A DNA stretch of 64,000 nt from Acidimicrobiales bacterium (GCA_036378675.1 DASUWA010000005.1:87588-151587), one strand, 5' to 3'. Shown: positions 41,891 through 50,673, numbered from the stretch's first letter. Notes: a model not told the origin generated them from the letters alone. Translations and numbers: made by a program.

Positions 41891-42730
41891 ATGAAGACGA
41901 TCCTCATCACCGGCTCCTCCACTGGCATCGGCGAAGCCTGCGCACTACACCTGGACCGGCTGGGACACCAGGTGTACGCGGGTGTTCGGCGTGAGAGCGA
42001 CGGCGACCGGTTGCGTTCCCAGGGATCGGACCGGCTCACTCCGGTGATCGTGGACGTCACCGACCAGGCCTCGATCGAGGCCGCGGCCAAACGGGTGGAG
42101 AGCGAGGTCGACCGCCTGGATGGGCTCGTCAACAACGCCGGCGTAGGGCGCGGAGGACCCATCGAGTTCCTCGAACTCGACGAATGGCGCGACCAGTTCG
42201 AGGTGAACGTGTTCGGCCAGGTCGCGGTGACCAAGGCGATGCTGCCCCTGGTGCGGAAGTCCGCGGCGGGCCGGATCGTGTTCATCGGATCGATCGGAGG
42301 CAGGGTGTCGACGCAGTCGCTCGGCCCGTACAACGCTTCGAAGCACGCGATAGAGGCGATCGGTGACTCGCTGCGTCAGGAGCTGCATCCCTGGGGTATC
42401 CAGGTCGCCATCGTCGAACCGGGTGCGATCAGGACCGAAATATGGAACAAGGCCAGCGAGACCGTCGCACGGTTGGAAGCGGAATACCCGTCCGACGCGC
42501 GGGAGCTCTATTCGCGCCACATCGAGGGCGTGAAGAAGGGACTCGAGTTTCAGATCAAGAACGCGGTACCGCCCGAGAAGGTCGCCAAAGCGGTCGAGCA
42601 CGCACTCCTGTCGGGCCGGCCGAAGACGAGATATCTGGTCGGCCGCGATGCGCATTTGATGGCGTCGATGAGACGCCTTTTGCCGGACCGCAGGCTCGAC
42701 GCGGTTGTCAGGCGGATCAGCGGTCCCTGA
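41891..42730 (+). CDS. Short-chain dehydrogenase/reductase
   Basis: 279 residues. ILITGSSTGIGEACALHLDR at the N-terminus with Arg after strand 2 (AGVRRESDGDR), which favours NADP(H). VNNAGVGRGG, the catalytic Ser in VFIGSIGGRV, and YNASKHAIEAIGDSLRQEL follow. VAIVEPGAIRT is typical of the 17-beta-HSD/retinol dehydrogenase-like branch. Substrate unknown; it follows the acyl-CoA synthetase gene by 31 bp but has its own -10 box. Confidence 0.88.
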   Translation: MKTILITGSSTGIGEACALHLDRLGHQVYAGVRRESDGDRLRSQGSDRLTPVIVDVTDQASIEAAAKRVESEVDRLDGLVNNAGVGRGGPIEFLELDEWRDQFEVNVFGQVAVTKAMLPLVRKSAAGRIVFIGSIGGRVSTQSLGPYNASKHAIEAIGDSLRQELHPWGIQVAIVEPGAIRTEIWNKASETVARLEAEYPSDARELYSRHIEGVKKGLEFQIKNAVPPEKVAKAVEHALLSGRPKTRYLVGRDAHLMASMRRLLPDRRLDAVVRRISGP

Positions 42731-42807
42731 GAAGGACCAGTTGGGTTGTATCCGACAAAAGCCCCAGCCCATTGCGGTTGTGCGCAGTCGCTGTTTGAAT
42801 TTGATAC

Positions 42808-43428
42808 GTGAATGACCCACCAGCCACAAAACAGATCGTCGGGTTGCCGAGCGAGCACCTCGACTGGTTCGATCACCTACTCGGTCAGACCGCGCTGATC
42901 GAATGCGACGGGATCGCGTTGACAGGCACTGTTGAGTCCGTCGAGGGAACGATTGTCACCGTCCTGCCGGACGGGGGACTCCTCTCGATCGGTGACCGCA
43001 ACCACGCGACGGTAAGCGTGTTCGCGCCCGACGCGCTTTACAAGCTGATCGGCGACGTCAGCTCTGACGAGAAGACCTTGCGGTGCACCGACATGGTGAT
43101 CGAACGCATTCAGCGGCGTAAGTGGCCCCGCCGCCAGATGGACCTTCCAGTCACGCTGTGCCCGGTGTCCGACGCGGCGTCGGTGCACGGCGTCGCCGGC
43201 AGGACGGTTGACATAAGCGTCGGAGGAGCGTGCATCGAAACGTTGCGGGCCGTCGAGGGCGAAGGAGATCCGATGGTGATTCTCCGCCTGCCGGACGGGA
43301 CGACGATCGTGTGCGCCACCTCCACCGTCGCAGCCGAAGAGCTCGATGACGGGTGGCGCTACCGCGTCGCCTTCCGCGATCTCGATAGCGGAGACGCGTC
43401 TCGACTCGAAGCGCTCATCGCTGCGTGA
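42808..43428 (+). CDS. PilZ-domain protein (likely c-di-GMP binding)
   Basis: 206 residues. The N-terminal 100 residues form a YcgR-N-like beta region (LIECDGIALTGTVESVEGTI). The PilZ domain begins at RRKWPRRQMDLPV, giving the RxxxR motif, and continues with TVDISVGGACIET, giving DxSxxG. These are the c-di-GMP contact residues. It would be a cytoplasmic effector of c-di-GMP; no motility or cellulose gene is nearby. GTG 42808 has no ribosome site. Confidence 0.85.
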   Translation: MNDPPATKQIVGLPSEHLDWFDHLLGQTALIECDGIALTGTVESVEGTIVTVLPDGGLLSIGDRNHATVSVFAPDALYKLIGDVSSDEKTLRCTDMVIERIQRRKWPRRQMDLPVTLCPVSDAASVHGVAGRTVDISVGGACIETLRAVEGEGDPMVILRLPDGTTIVCATSTVAAEELDDGWRYRVAFRDLDSGDASRLEALIAA

Positions 43429-43431
43429 GGG

Positions 43432-43842
43432 CTACAGCTTGTAAGCGGCGATGTGCTTGGCCGTGTCGATGTAGTGGCGCAGGCGGGTGATCTTGCCCTC
43501 ATCGTTGAAGGTCCAAAGGTGAATCTCCTCGTCACGGTAGTGGCCACCGCCCCACGACGGTAGATTTGCCTCGAGCACGAACTCCACCGCGACCTGGTTG
43601 CCGCCTTCCATCATGCTGATGATCTGCAGGTCGGTTATTTCCATTTGACCCGCGACTTCGAAGAAATGAACCACGTCGGCCTTGCCCCGCCTCGGGATCA
43701 TGGTCGGCACGCCCGCGTTGACGGCTGAGTTGTTCTCCCAGGACTCCCATTCGACGTCGTCCGCCAGAACATCGAGTATCGCCGGCACGTCGCCCTTACC
43801 GAAAGACTCGTAGATTCCTTGCACGGTAGCCAGGTTGCTCAC
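43432..43842 (-). CDS. SnoaL/NTF2-like protein
   Basis: 136 residues. VQGIYESFGKGDVPAILDVL, DDVEWESWE, GKADVVHFFEVAG and a beta-rich C-terminus (EIHLWTFNDEGKITRLRHYI) mark the SnoaL-like branch, here with a second half typical of ketosteroid-isomerase-like proteins. GTG 43842 has AAGGGAG upstream. It is convergent with the PilZ gene and divergent from the cupin gene. No specific reaction can be assigned. Confidence 0.82.
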   Translation of the reverse strand: MSNLATVQGIYESFGKGDVPAILDVLADDVEWESWENNSAVNAGVPTMIPRRGKADVVHFFEVAGQMEITDLQIISMMEGGNQVAVEFVLEANLPSWGGGHYRDEEIHLWTFNDEGKITRLRHYIDTAKHIAAYKL

Positions 43843-43985
43843 CAGTACTCCCTTCTTGCTTGCGGCGGAGCGTAGCCTCCGTAACCCATACTTTCGGACA
43901 TAGATCGCTCCGGTGATTGGGCGGCGAGCGTACGGTGCCTCCGTCAGTGCTCCGTGCTGGACAAACCGACCATGGGGGAGAGTGG

Positions 43986-44453
43986 ATGAGCGACAAGACC
44001 GTGATCAGGCCGCAGGGAGAGGGCAAGCCGATCTGGATGCTCGGTGGCCTCTACGAGGTGAAGGCTTCCGGTGACGAGACCGGTGGCTCGGCGACCGTGA
44101 TGGAGATGACGATCCCGGAGGGGAGCGGCCCGCCGCCCCACACTCACGCCGGGGGCGAGATCACTTACATCATCGAGGGATCAGCGGTCTACCAGTTCGA
44201 CGGTGAGAAGCGGGAGGCTCACGCCGGCACGGTTGTCTACTTCCCCAAAGGAACACTCGAAACGTTCGAGCCGATCGGCCCGGGGCCGCTGCGGCTCCTG
44301 ATCATTTACACGCCCGGAGGCGTCGACAAGTTCTTCGAAGAAGCCGGCGAGCCGGCGCCGCGCCGCGAGGTGCCTCCGCCGATGACGGCACCGCCGGACC
44401 TGGAACGGCTGAGCCAGATTGCATCCCGCTACGGGCTCGAGCTTCGGCCTTAA
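43986..44453 (+). CDS. Cupin-domain protein
   Basis: 155 residues. The first cupin motif is PPPHTHAGGEITYIIEGSAV (His-x-His, Glu), the second AHAGTVVYFPKGTLETFEPI with a reduced His. Small single-domain cupins bind a metal and act as dioxygenases, isomerases or sensors. ATG 43986 follows GGGGGAGAG. A TACGGT box near 43930 may be its promoter, giving a leader of about 50 nt. Confidence 0.82.
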   Translation: MSDKTVIRPQGEGKPIWMLGGLYEVKASGDETGGSATVMEMTIPEGSGPPPHTHAGGEITYIIEGSAVYQFDGEKREAHAGTVVYFPKGTLETFEPIGPGPLRLLIIYTPGGVDKFFEEAGEPAPRREVPPPMTAPPDLERLSQIASRYGLELRP

Positions 44454-44492
44454 GCGACGACACTCACGACGGCCATATCAGCTGCGTGCTCG

Positions 44493-44498
44493 TAGGGT
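44493..44498 (+). promoter_or_regulatory. -10 box of the zincin gene
   Basis: TAGGGT, then CGCAGCT, then GTG 44506. Confidence 0.5.
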
Positions 44499-44505
44499 CG
44501 CAGCT

Positions 44506-44874
44506 GTGATCGACGTCGATCGGGCCAGGTTCGAACAGCTCGTAGCCGACGCTCTCGACAGCATTCCCGAGGAATTGGGGCGGCTGATGGAGAACGTCGC
44601 TGTGTTCGTCGAAGACTGGCCGACACCGGAGCAGCTGGAGGGGCGGAGAGGGACGCTGCTCGGCCTGTACCAGGGAGTCGACCTCACCAGGCGGTCGCCG
44701 TTGTCCTACGGGGCGGTCATGCCCGACCGCATAACCATCTTCCGGGGACCGATCTCGTCGATCGCCCGCTCCGAGGAGCAGCTGGTCAGCATGGTCACCG
44801 AGACGGTGATCCACGAGGTGGCGCACCATTTCGGGATCTCGGACGCCCGGCTCGAGGAGCTCGGTTGGGGCTGA
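44506..44874 (+). CDS. Small zincin-like metallopeptidase
   Basis: 122 residues, the normal size of this PF06262 family. FEQLVADALDSIPEELGRLM, ENVAVFVEDWPTPEQL, LLGLYQGVDLT and MPDRITIFRGPI precede the zinc motif HEVAHHFGISDARLEELGW, in which the two His of HExxH and a distal acidic residue would bind zinc. The motif is intact. Role unknown; the family is common in actinobacteria. Confidence 0.9.
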   Translation: MIDVDRARFEQLVADALDSIPEELGRLMENVAVFVEDWPTPEQLEGRRGTLLGLYQGVDLTRRSPLSYGAVMPDRITIFRGPISSIARSEEQLVSMVTETVIHEVAHHFGISDARLEELGWG

Positions 44875-44886
44875 GCAGGCAGGGGC

Positions 44887-44937
44887 GATCTAACTGCCGG
44901 CTCTGCGCCGGGGATCTAACTGCCGGCTCTGCGCCGG
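44887..44937. repeat. Tandem duplication of a 26-bp hairpin unit
   Basis: GATCTAACTGCCGGCTCTGC followed by GCCGG occurs at 44887 and again at 44913. Each copy can fold GCCGGC-TCTGC-GCCGGC. It overlaps the 3' end of the small minus-strand gene and may be a bidirectional terminator; the core GCCGGCTCTGCGCCG recurs near 63082. Confidence 0.85.
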
Positions 44938-45128
44938 CCGATCCACCTCGACGGGAACCAGCGGTGCCGTGGCCCTCCAATGTGGATCCCTCGCTCCCCT
45001 CGGAGCTTCTCTATTTCGTCCTCGACCGCCTTCCGCTGGTCATCGGGGAGTTCGGTTTTGAGAAGCTCACGCAGGAAGGCCAAGCGCTGAGCGATCCACT
45101 TGTCGCCGTCGATCATGCCGTGACCCAC
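44916..45128 (-). CDS. Small charged protein, 70 residues, unknown
   Basis: Not a named family. The first 45 residues form an amphipathic helix pair (WIAQRLAFLRELLKTELPDD, RKAVEDEIEKLRGERG), then IHIGGPRHRWFPSRWIGRRR. GTG 45128 lies 6 nt after a TACGAT box, which supports a real gene. The C-terminal codons fall in the 26-bp duplication, which has probably extended or altered the tail (RRRAGS). It follows corA by 30 bp on the same strand. Confidence 0.6.
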   Translation of the reverse strand: MGHGMIDGDKWIAQRLAFLRELLKTELPDDQRKAVEDEIEKLRGERGIHIGGPRHRWFPSRWIGRRRAGS

Positions 45129-45134
45129 ACGAGC

Positions 45135-45140
45135 ATCGTA
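45135..45140 (-). promoter_or_regulatory. -10 box of the 70-residue protein gene
   Basis: TACGAT, then GCTCGT, then GTG 45128 on the minus strand. Confidence 0.45.
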
Positions 45141-45158
45141 CCCACGCCGGCGTGCGGG

Positions 45159-46262
45159 TTACTCCAGCGAGAGGTGCGGGTGAGGAACCTCCGGATGCGG
45201 CAGGGCCGGTAGCCGATCAGGCGCTGGGTGGACGATCTTCCAGCGCTTGTTGCCGGCGACGCGCCGCCGCTCGGCGGGGACCGCCGAGGGCACGGTCCCC
45301 TCGGAGGACATCCACCCCCTTCGCCGGAAGACCATTAGCAGCCCCCCGGCGGCCAGCACCTGCAGCCCGATCCCGACCCCGACGAATACCGGGAAGCTGT
45401 CGAGTCGATTGACCATCCATCCGAAGTTCTGCCCGAAGAAACCGGTCAGGAAGCTCAACGGCAGGAAGATCGTGGCGATGATGGTGAGCTGCTTCATTAC
45501 CACGTTGAGCCGGTTGGACACTGTCGACAGGTGTGTGTCGAGCGCCCCGCTCAGCAGATCGCGATAGCTGTCGACCAAATCGCTGATGCGGATCAGGTGA
45601 TCGTAGAGGTCCCTGAAATAGCGCTCCGCGTCGGGGGTCATCCCGGGCAGGGAGTCTCGGCCGGAAAGGAGGGATGCGAACATGTCCCGCTGAGGGGTGA
45701 CGACCTTCCTCATCGCGATAAGAGATCGTTTGAGGTCGAAGAGCGTTCCGAGTTGCTGTTCGGTCGGCCGCGCGAGAATCTCGTCTTCGAGCTCGTCGAT
45801 CTCGTCGTCGATATGAGCGAGAACCGGGAAATATCCGTCGATGAGCAGGTCCATCACCCGGTACAGCAGCATCACGTGGTCCGGGCGGGGCCCGGCTTTG
45901 GCGCGGAGCCGCTCCACCAGCTTGGTGAGATCGGGGCAAGGATCGTGATGGACCGTGACCAGGTAGTTCTCCGTGTAGAAGCAGTGAACTTCGACAAGCG
46001 ATCCTGCTGGCGACACTCCGTACACCACGATCAGGGCGTAGCCGTCATAAGGGTCTATCTTCGGGCGTTGGCCGAAGTGCTCGGCGTCCTCCACCGCGAG
46101 CGGGTGGAACCCGAAGGTATCCCGCAGGACCGTGTTTGCCGTCTGCTCGTCCAAGCCGGCGAGGTCTAGCCAGAACCTTGCTCCTGAGTCGATCAGCCCC
46201 TTGAGCGCGTCCGTCGTGACCTCGTGGCTCTCGCCGTCAACAGTGATCAGGTGTCCTTCCAT
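45159..46262 (-). CDS. corA: CorA-family magnesium/divalent-cation channel
   Basis: 367 residues. An N-terminal cytoplasmic domain (FWLDLAGLDEQTANTVLRDT, FGFHPLAVEDAEHFGQRPK), a long stalk helix and two C-terminal membrane helices (LTIIATIFLPLSFLTGFFGQ and FVGVGIGLQVLAAGGLLMVF). The selectivity loop between them reads FGQNFGW where classical CorA has YGMNFxxMPEL, so Met of GMN is Gln. This variant is seen in other actinobacterial CorA-like proteins and may change ion preference. Start ATG 46262. Confidence 0.88.
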   Translation of the reverse strand: MEGHLITVDGESHEVTTDALKGLIDSGARFWLDLAGLDEQTANTVLRDTFGFHPLAVEDAEHFGQRPKIDPYDGYALIVVYGVSPAGSLVEVHCFYTENYLVTVHHDPCPDLTKLVERLRAKAGPRPDHVMLLYRVMDLLIDGYFPVLAHIDDEIDELEDEILARPTEQQLGTLFDLKRSLIAMRKVVTPQRDMFASLLSGRDSLPGMTPDAERYFRDLYDHLIRISDLVDSYRDLLSGALDTHLSTVSNRLNVVMKQLTIIATIFLPLSFLTGFFGQNFGWMVNRLDSFPVFVGVGIGLQVLAAGGLLMVFRRRGWMSSEGTVPSAVPAERRRVAGNKRWKIVHPAPDRLPALPHPEVPHPHLSLE

Positions 46263-46325
46263 TCAGCCATTCTGCTGGGATATGTCCACCGCGTAGTGGC
46301 ATGGGCGCAGCCGCAGCGCCGGCGC

Positions 46326-47120
46326 CTAGGGAACGGGAGGCTTGGGGAACGCCGCGATAGCCACCAGATACGTCTCGTCGCTGCGTGCCGGAGTGGTGAG
46401 CTCCTTCTCGCTTATGCACCACCCAGAGTCGGCGAGGAGGCCCTCGAGGTCGCCTGGCGCGAATTCCGCCTTCCGCCGCTCGCCGGCAGCAGCGAGCACG
46501 GTGTCGACGCCAGCTCTCAAGAGCCTGCTCAAGGCTCTGCCGGACCCGCGCACCAGCGCGTTGCAAACCAGCACGCTGTCAGCGGTCGACCGGGATCGCA
46601 AGATCCCGCACAAACGGACGATCACATCTCGCGAAAGGTACGGGAACAGGCCTTCGCACAGCCACAACGTCGACGACTCAGGATCGTGCCCCGCAGCATC
46701 CAGCTCCGCGCTGAGGTCGCCCTCGTTGAGATCGAGAGAAACAAACGAAATGTGATCGGCCCGGGCGCCGGTTCTTGCCAAGCGCCGGAGCTTGTCTTGC
46801 TGGGTCGACGGATGGTCGACCTCGAACCACCTGACCGGTGCTTCGCTGAACCGGAGCGGCCTGCAGTCGTACCCGGCGCCGACCACCACGACCTGTGCGA
46901 CGCCCCCGTCGAAGCCTTCCACCATCCGACGATCTATGAACCGGGTACGGGTCCACATTCCGGCGGGGCGGGCCAAGCCCGGTAGGAGGAGGGGGATCGA
47001 CAGGTCCTCGTAGACCCGCCGCTCTGCCTCGGCGTCTCCCCGTGCGGGACGCCTGTCGTGGAGAGCGGCTCGCCGGGTGGCGACCCACCGGGCTGTCCAG
47101 GACGGCCTTCCCGTCTTCAC
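46326..47120 (-). CDS. Class I SAM-dependent methyltransferase (LCMT-like family)
   Basis: 264 residues of the actinobacterial TIGR00027-type family. WTARWVATRRAALHDRRP, the SAM loop QVVVVGAGYDCRPLRF, FEVDHPSTQQDKLRRL, FVSLDLNEGDL and LWLCEGLFPYLS are the standard motifs. Members methylate small molecules or lipids; none is assignable here. GTG 47120 (VKTGRPSWTA) matches the family N-terminus and lies 7 nt after TAACGT. Confidence 0.88.
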   Translation of the reverse strand: MKTGRPSWTARWVATRRAALHDRRPARGDAEAERRVYEDLSIPLLLPGLARPAGMWTRTRFIDRRMVEGFDGGVAQVVVVGAGYDCRPLRFSEAPVRWFEVDHPSTQQDKLRRLARTGARADHISFVSLDLNEGDLSAELDAAGHDPESSTLWLCEGLFPYLSRDVIVRLCGILRSRSTADSVLVCNALVRGSGRALSRLLRAGVDTVLAAAGERRKAEFAPGDLEGLLADSGWCISEKELTTPARSDETYLVAIAAFPKPPVP

Positions 47121-47127
47121 CCGCCGA

Positions 47128-47133
47128 ACGTTA
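47128..47133 (-). promoter_or_regulatory. -10 box of the LCMT-like methyltransferase gene
   Basis: TAACGT, then TCGGCGG, then GTG 47120 on the minus strand. Confidence 0.5.
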
Positions 47134-47174
47134 GAGCACGAAGCCCGCAAGAGATCACTGCATCAAACTGATCC

Positions 47175-48116
47175 TCAGGTACCGGCGAGTTCGGCCACCA
47201 CCGGCGCGGCCTGTTCCATTGGGGCCTCTCCCTGCAACACGAAGTACGAGGTGCCCCAACGGTCACGCGCTGCACGCAGCTGATCCGCAACAGCCGAGGT
47301 CTCCCCGACCAACGCGTGAGGCGACGCGTCGAGATCCTCGACACTGATCGAGAGCAGATTCGCGACCGACTCGCGTTGGGTGCGCGCTGATTGACCGATC
47401 GTGGTGACGAAGACGAGTACGTTCAGCTCCAGATCCCGAAAACGATCACCAGCCTCTTCCCGCACCCGCTCCACCTTTTTCTCAACTTGTGCAGGGGCAA
47501 GCTCCGCCGACGCCGACGCGTCCACGAAACCCTTGGGGATCGCCGGGTTGAGCCCGACGATGTCGGCCTCACGCGCCGCAAGCGCCAGCATCTTCGGCCC
47601 GCCTCCGCCGATCAGCACGGGCGGATGCGGCTGCTGGACCGGCTTGGGAAGCCCGTCCAGGTGGCTGATCCGGTAGTGCCTACCTTCGAAGGAGAACTCT
47701 CCCCGGCCCCAAAGGCCCTTGTAGATCGAGATCGCCTCGGCGAGCCGCTCGATCCTTACCGAAGCCGGGTCCTTCGGGATGCCGGACTGCTCGTAGTCGG
47801 TGTTCATCCAGCCGGCGCCGATGCCGAACTCGAGCCGCCCTCCCGACATTACGTCGATGGTCGCCGCCTCCTTGGCGAGGACGACGGGGTGCTTGTAGTC
47901 GTTGTCCCAAACGAGGGCGCCGACGCGCAGCTGAGTCGTGACCGCGGCGGCCGCGGCCAGCGCAGGAACCGGTGCGAGCTGGTCCCCGAAGTGATCGGGA
48001 AGAAAAAGGGAGGAGTAGCCGAGGTCCTCGGCCTTTCGGGCCACATCGGCCCAGGACGAGTGCGAGCCGGCGTTGGTGAGCTGGACTCCGAAGCGAAACT
48101 TTCGTGGGTGGGGCAC
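47175..48116 (-). CDS. LLM-class F420-dependent oxidoreductase (TIGR03621-like)
   Basis: 313 residues with a luciferase-like barrel. FRFGVQLTNAGSHSSWADVA, LFLPDHFGDQLAPVPALAAA, LRVGALVWDNDYKHPVVLAK, TIDVMSGGRLEFGIGAGWMN and QQPHPPVLIGGGGPKMLALA are the usual family blocks in order. Such actinobacterial proteins mostly use coenzyme F420. GTG 48116 follows TACGCT by 8 nt. A second, less similar LLM gene lies at 49825-50661 beyond an MFS pump. Confidence 0.88.
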   Translation of the reverse strand: MPHPRKFRFGVQLTNAGSHSSWADVARKAEDLGYSSLFLPDHFGDQLAPVPALAAAAAVTTQLRVGALVWDNDYKHPVVLAKEAATIDVMSGGRLEFGIGAGWMNTDYEQSGIPKDPASVRIERLAEAISIYKGLWGRGEFSFEGRHYRISHLDGLPKPVQQPHPPVLIGGGGPKMLALAAREADIVGLNPAIPKGFVDASASAELAPAQVEKKVERVREEAGDRFRDLELNVLVFVTTIGQSARTQRESVANLLSISVEDLDASPHALVGETSAVADQLRAARDRWGTSYFVLQGEAPMEQAAPVVAELAGT

Positions 48117-48124
48117 GCCGGCAG

Positions 48125-48130
48125 AGCGTA
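48125..48130 (-). promoter_or_regulatory. -10 box of the first LLM oxidoreductase gene
   Basis: TACGCT, then CTGCCGGC, then GTG 48116 on the minus strand. Confidence 0.45.
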
Positions 48131-48233
48131 CGCGGCCCCGGGTATGTGGTCCTAACCGAGGATTCGAGATCGCCCAACAGTGCTCGACCGGGTGATCGGT
48201 GTGGACCCAACCGTTGGATTTGCTCTAGCCCTG

Positions 48234-49775
48234 TTACAAGGCGGGCACCTGGGCGGCCTGCGCGGCCGGCGGCCTCACCCGGATCGCCAGCGACGCGACC
48301 ACAAACGCAGTGAGCAGTATCACTGTGCCGACGCGGAACGCGGCGACGTATCCGTTGGTGAAGGCCTGGTTCACGGTGTGGTGGATCTGGGGCGGGAGGT
48401 GCTTGAGCACCGGGCCGGCGCCTGCGGGGACGCGTGACAGGGCAGGGAAGCCGCTGCTGATCAAGTGGTTGCGCGTGACCGTCGCGGCGACAGTGCCCAG
48501 AACGGCGAGTCCGAGCGACCCGCCGACTTGTTGCCCGGAGTTCAGCAGCGCAGACGCGATTCCGGACTCCTGCGGTGCCACCCCCGCCACCGTCGTGATC
48601 GTCAGCGGGACGAAGCAAGCGGCCATCCCGCTTGCGACAAGGATCATCGGCCCGATAATCGAACCCCCGTAGCTGCTGCTCGGGGTCAGCTGGGACATCC
48701 AGAACAGGCCTCCCGCACCGAGCAGGGTGCCGACCATGATCGGGGGCCGCGGCCCGATCCGAGTCACGACCCGGGCGACTGTCGTCGCGACGAGGATGAT
48801 CGAGATCGCGAACGGTAGGTAAGCAACTCCTGTCTTCAACGCGCTGAAGCCGAGGACGTCCTGCATGAACAGAGTCAGGAAGTAGAACATCGAGAAGATC
48901 GACGTCCCGATCGCCAGCATGACCGCGTACGCGCCAGACCGGCTCCTGTTCGAAAACAGATGCAGCGGCATCAACGGCTCCGGCGCCCTCGTCTCCCACA
49001 ACACGAAGAACGGCAGGAAGACCCCGGCGAGGCCGATCGGCACGATTGTGCCGGCGTTGCCCCACTGGTGCGTCGCGGCGTGGACCAGGCCGTACACGAG
49101 GAGCGACATGCCCGCCGTCGCGGTGAGCGCACCCAACAGGTCGAGCTTTCCTTGCTTACGTTCGGTTTCGACGAGCACCCGGGGCGCGAGAGTGATGACC
49201 GCGAGACCGATCGGCACGTTGACGAACAGCACCCACCGCCAGTTGATCGTCGAGGTGAGTATGCCGCCGAGGAGAACACCAATGGCACCCCCGGCTCCCG
49301 ACATCGCGCTGTAGACGCCCATCGCCCGGTTGCGTTCCCGGCCCTCCCTGAAGTTTGCGGCCACGAGCGAAAGCGCGGTTGGCGCGGCGATCGCGCCGCC
49401 GACTCCCTGAGCGGCGCGGGCGGCGATCAGCCAGGCCTGGCTGTTGGCGAGGCCACCCAGCAGCGATGCGACGGTGAACAACCCGACCCCGATGCCGAAC
49501 ATGCGCCGGCGTCCGAACAGGTCACCGGTCCTGCCGCCCAGCAGCAGCAGGCCGCCGAACGCGAGGGTGTACGCGTTGATCACCCACTCGAGGTTTGCTC
49601 CGCCGAAGTGGAGGGCCCGCTGGATCGAGGGCAGGGCCACGTTGACTATCGACGCATCGAGGACGACCATGAGCTGAGCGGTTCCGATGACCGCAAGCGC
49701 TATCCCGAGATGCCGGGGGGAGGAGTCTTTCCCAGGGGGTGTCGCGGCCTGCGTCCGAGAAGTTGTTTCAGTCAC
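48234..49775 (-). CDS. MFS drug transporter, DHA2 (EmrB/QacA) family
   Basis: 513 residues with 14 predicted membrane helices. Motif LMVVLDASIVNVALPSIQRA in helix 1, GGRTGDLFGRRRMFGIGVGL (motif A), RAAQGVGGAIAAPTALSLV (motif B) and the helix-5 GAGGAIGVLLGGILTSTINW followed by RWVLFVNVPIG (motif C) are typical proton-antiport features. It probably exports toxic organic compounds. GTG 49775 has CGGAG 10 nt upstream. It lies between the two LLM oxidoreductase genes, all on the minus strand. Confidence 0.92.
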   Translation of the reverse strand: MTETTSRTQAATPPGKDSSPRHLGIALAVIGTAQLMVVLDASIVNVALPSIQRALHFGGANLEWVINAYTLAFGGLLLLGGRTGDLFGRRRMFGIGVGLFTVASLLGGLANSQAWLIAARAAQGVGGAIAAPTALSLVAANFREGRERNRAMGVYSAMSGAGGAIGVLLGGILTSTINWRWVLFVNVPIGLAVITLAPRVLVETERKQGKLDLLGALTATAGMSLLVYGLVHAATHQWGNAGTIVPIGLAGVFLPFFVLWETRAPEPLMPLHLFSNRSRSGAYAVMLAIGTSIFSMFYFLTLFMQDVLGFSALKTGVAYLPFAISIILVATTVARVVTRIGPRPPIMVGTLLGAGGLFWMSQLTPSSSYGGSIIGPMILVASGMAACFVPLTITTVAGVAPQESGIASALLNSGQQVGGSLGLAVLGTVAATVTRNHLISSGFPALSRVPAGAGPVLKHLPPQIHHTVNQAFTNGYVAAFRVGTVILLTAFVVASLAIRVRPPAAQAAQVPAL

Positions 49776-49824
49776 CGTTGCAACTCCGTAGTTTGATTGG
49801 GTCGTCTGATTGGCATCGTCTTGG

Positions 49825-50661
49825 TTACTGGGACCCGGCGATCGCCTCGGCTATCTCTTCGAGGACCTTGGGCGTATGCGGCGGGCGCAGCTGGAAGATG
49901 GCCAGGTCCAATCCCTCGTCGGCGAGGCGGTTGGCCGTTTCGATCCCGGGGCCGGGGTCATTGTCCGGTCCCAACGGGACGTGGGCCGACAGCGTGATCT
50001 CGCGGGCGTCGCGGCCGATCGCCGCGCAGTGCTCCCGGAGTACGTCGCGCTTGCGGACGAAATCTTGGAGCGTCCCGCCGACGAAGTTCCAGTGGTTCGC
50101 GTAGCGCGCGGCTGTTCGCAGTGTCCGCTTCTCGCCGTTGCCGCCGATGCAGATCGGAAGTGGCGACTGCACCGGCTTGGGTTCGCACCGGGCAGCGGTG
50201 AGCTTGTAGAACCGACCGTCGAAGTCGGTCGTCGGATCGCGGAACAACCCGATGAGGATCCGGCAGGCCTCCTCGAACCGGTCGCTCCGTTCACGAGGCG
50301 TCCCGAGGGGAATCCCGTAGGCCCCCGATTCCTCTTCGTTCCATCCGGCGCCTAACCCGACGTCGAGACGTCCGCCCGAGACGATGTCCAGGGTCGCGGC
50401 CATGTTGGCGAGAACCGCAGGATGGCGGTAGTGGATGCCCGTGACCATCACGCCCAACCGCAGCCTGCGTGTGGCCTGGGCCAGGGCCGCCAGGGTGACC
50501 CACCCCTCGAGGCAAGGTCCGGTGGAGTCGGAGAAGATCGGGTAGAAGTGGTCGAACGTCCAGCCTGACTCGAACACGTCGATCTCGTCGCCCAGCTTCC
50601 AGACAGCGAGCATGTCCTCCCAGGCCGTGTTCTGCGGGGCGGTCTTGAAGGCGAAGCGCAT
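49825..50661 (-). CDS. LLM-class oxidoreductase (F420-type)
   Basis: 278 residues. FESGWTFDHFYPIFSDSTGP, LRLGVMVTGIHYRHPAVLAN, ATLDIVSGGRLDVGLGAGWN and PLPICIGGNGEKRTLRTAAR follow the family pattern. IFQLRPPHTPKVLEEIAEAI is the C-terminus. ATG 50661 has TAGTCT 6 nt upstream, so it is transcribed independently of the small gene before it; the MFS gene begins 49 bp after its stop. Confidence 0.87.
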   Translation of the reverse strand: MRFAFKTAPQNTAWEDMLAVWKLGDEIDVFESGWTFDHFYPIFSDSTGPCLEGWVTLAALAQATRRLRLGVMVTGIHYRHPAVLANMAATLDIVSGGRLDVGLGAGWNEEESGAYGIPLGTPRERSDRFEEACRILIGLFRDPTTDFDGRFYKLTAARCEPKPVQSPLPICIGGNGEKRTLRTAARYANHWNFVGGTLQDFVRKRDVLREHCAAIGRDAREITLSAHVPLGPDNDPGPGIETANRLADEGLDLAIFQLRPPHTPKVLEEIAEAIAGSQ

Positions 50662-50667
50662 CGCCCC

Positions 50668-50673
50668 AGACTA
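50668..50673 (-). promoter_or_regulatory. -10 box of the second LLM oxidoreductase gene
   Basis: TAGTCT, then GGGGCG, then ATG 50661 on the minus strand. Just upstream (50675-50725) GAGACGGGG-type units repeat three times. Confidence 0.45.
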
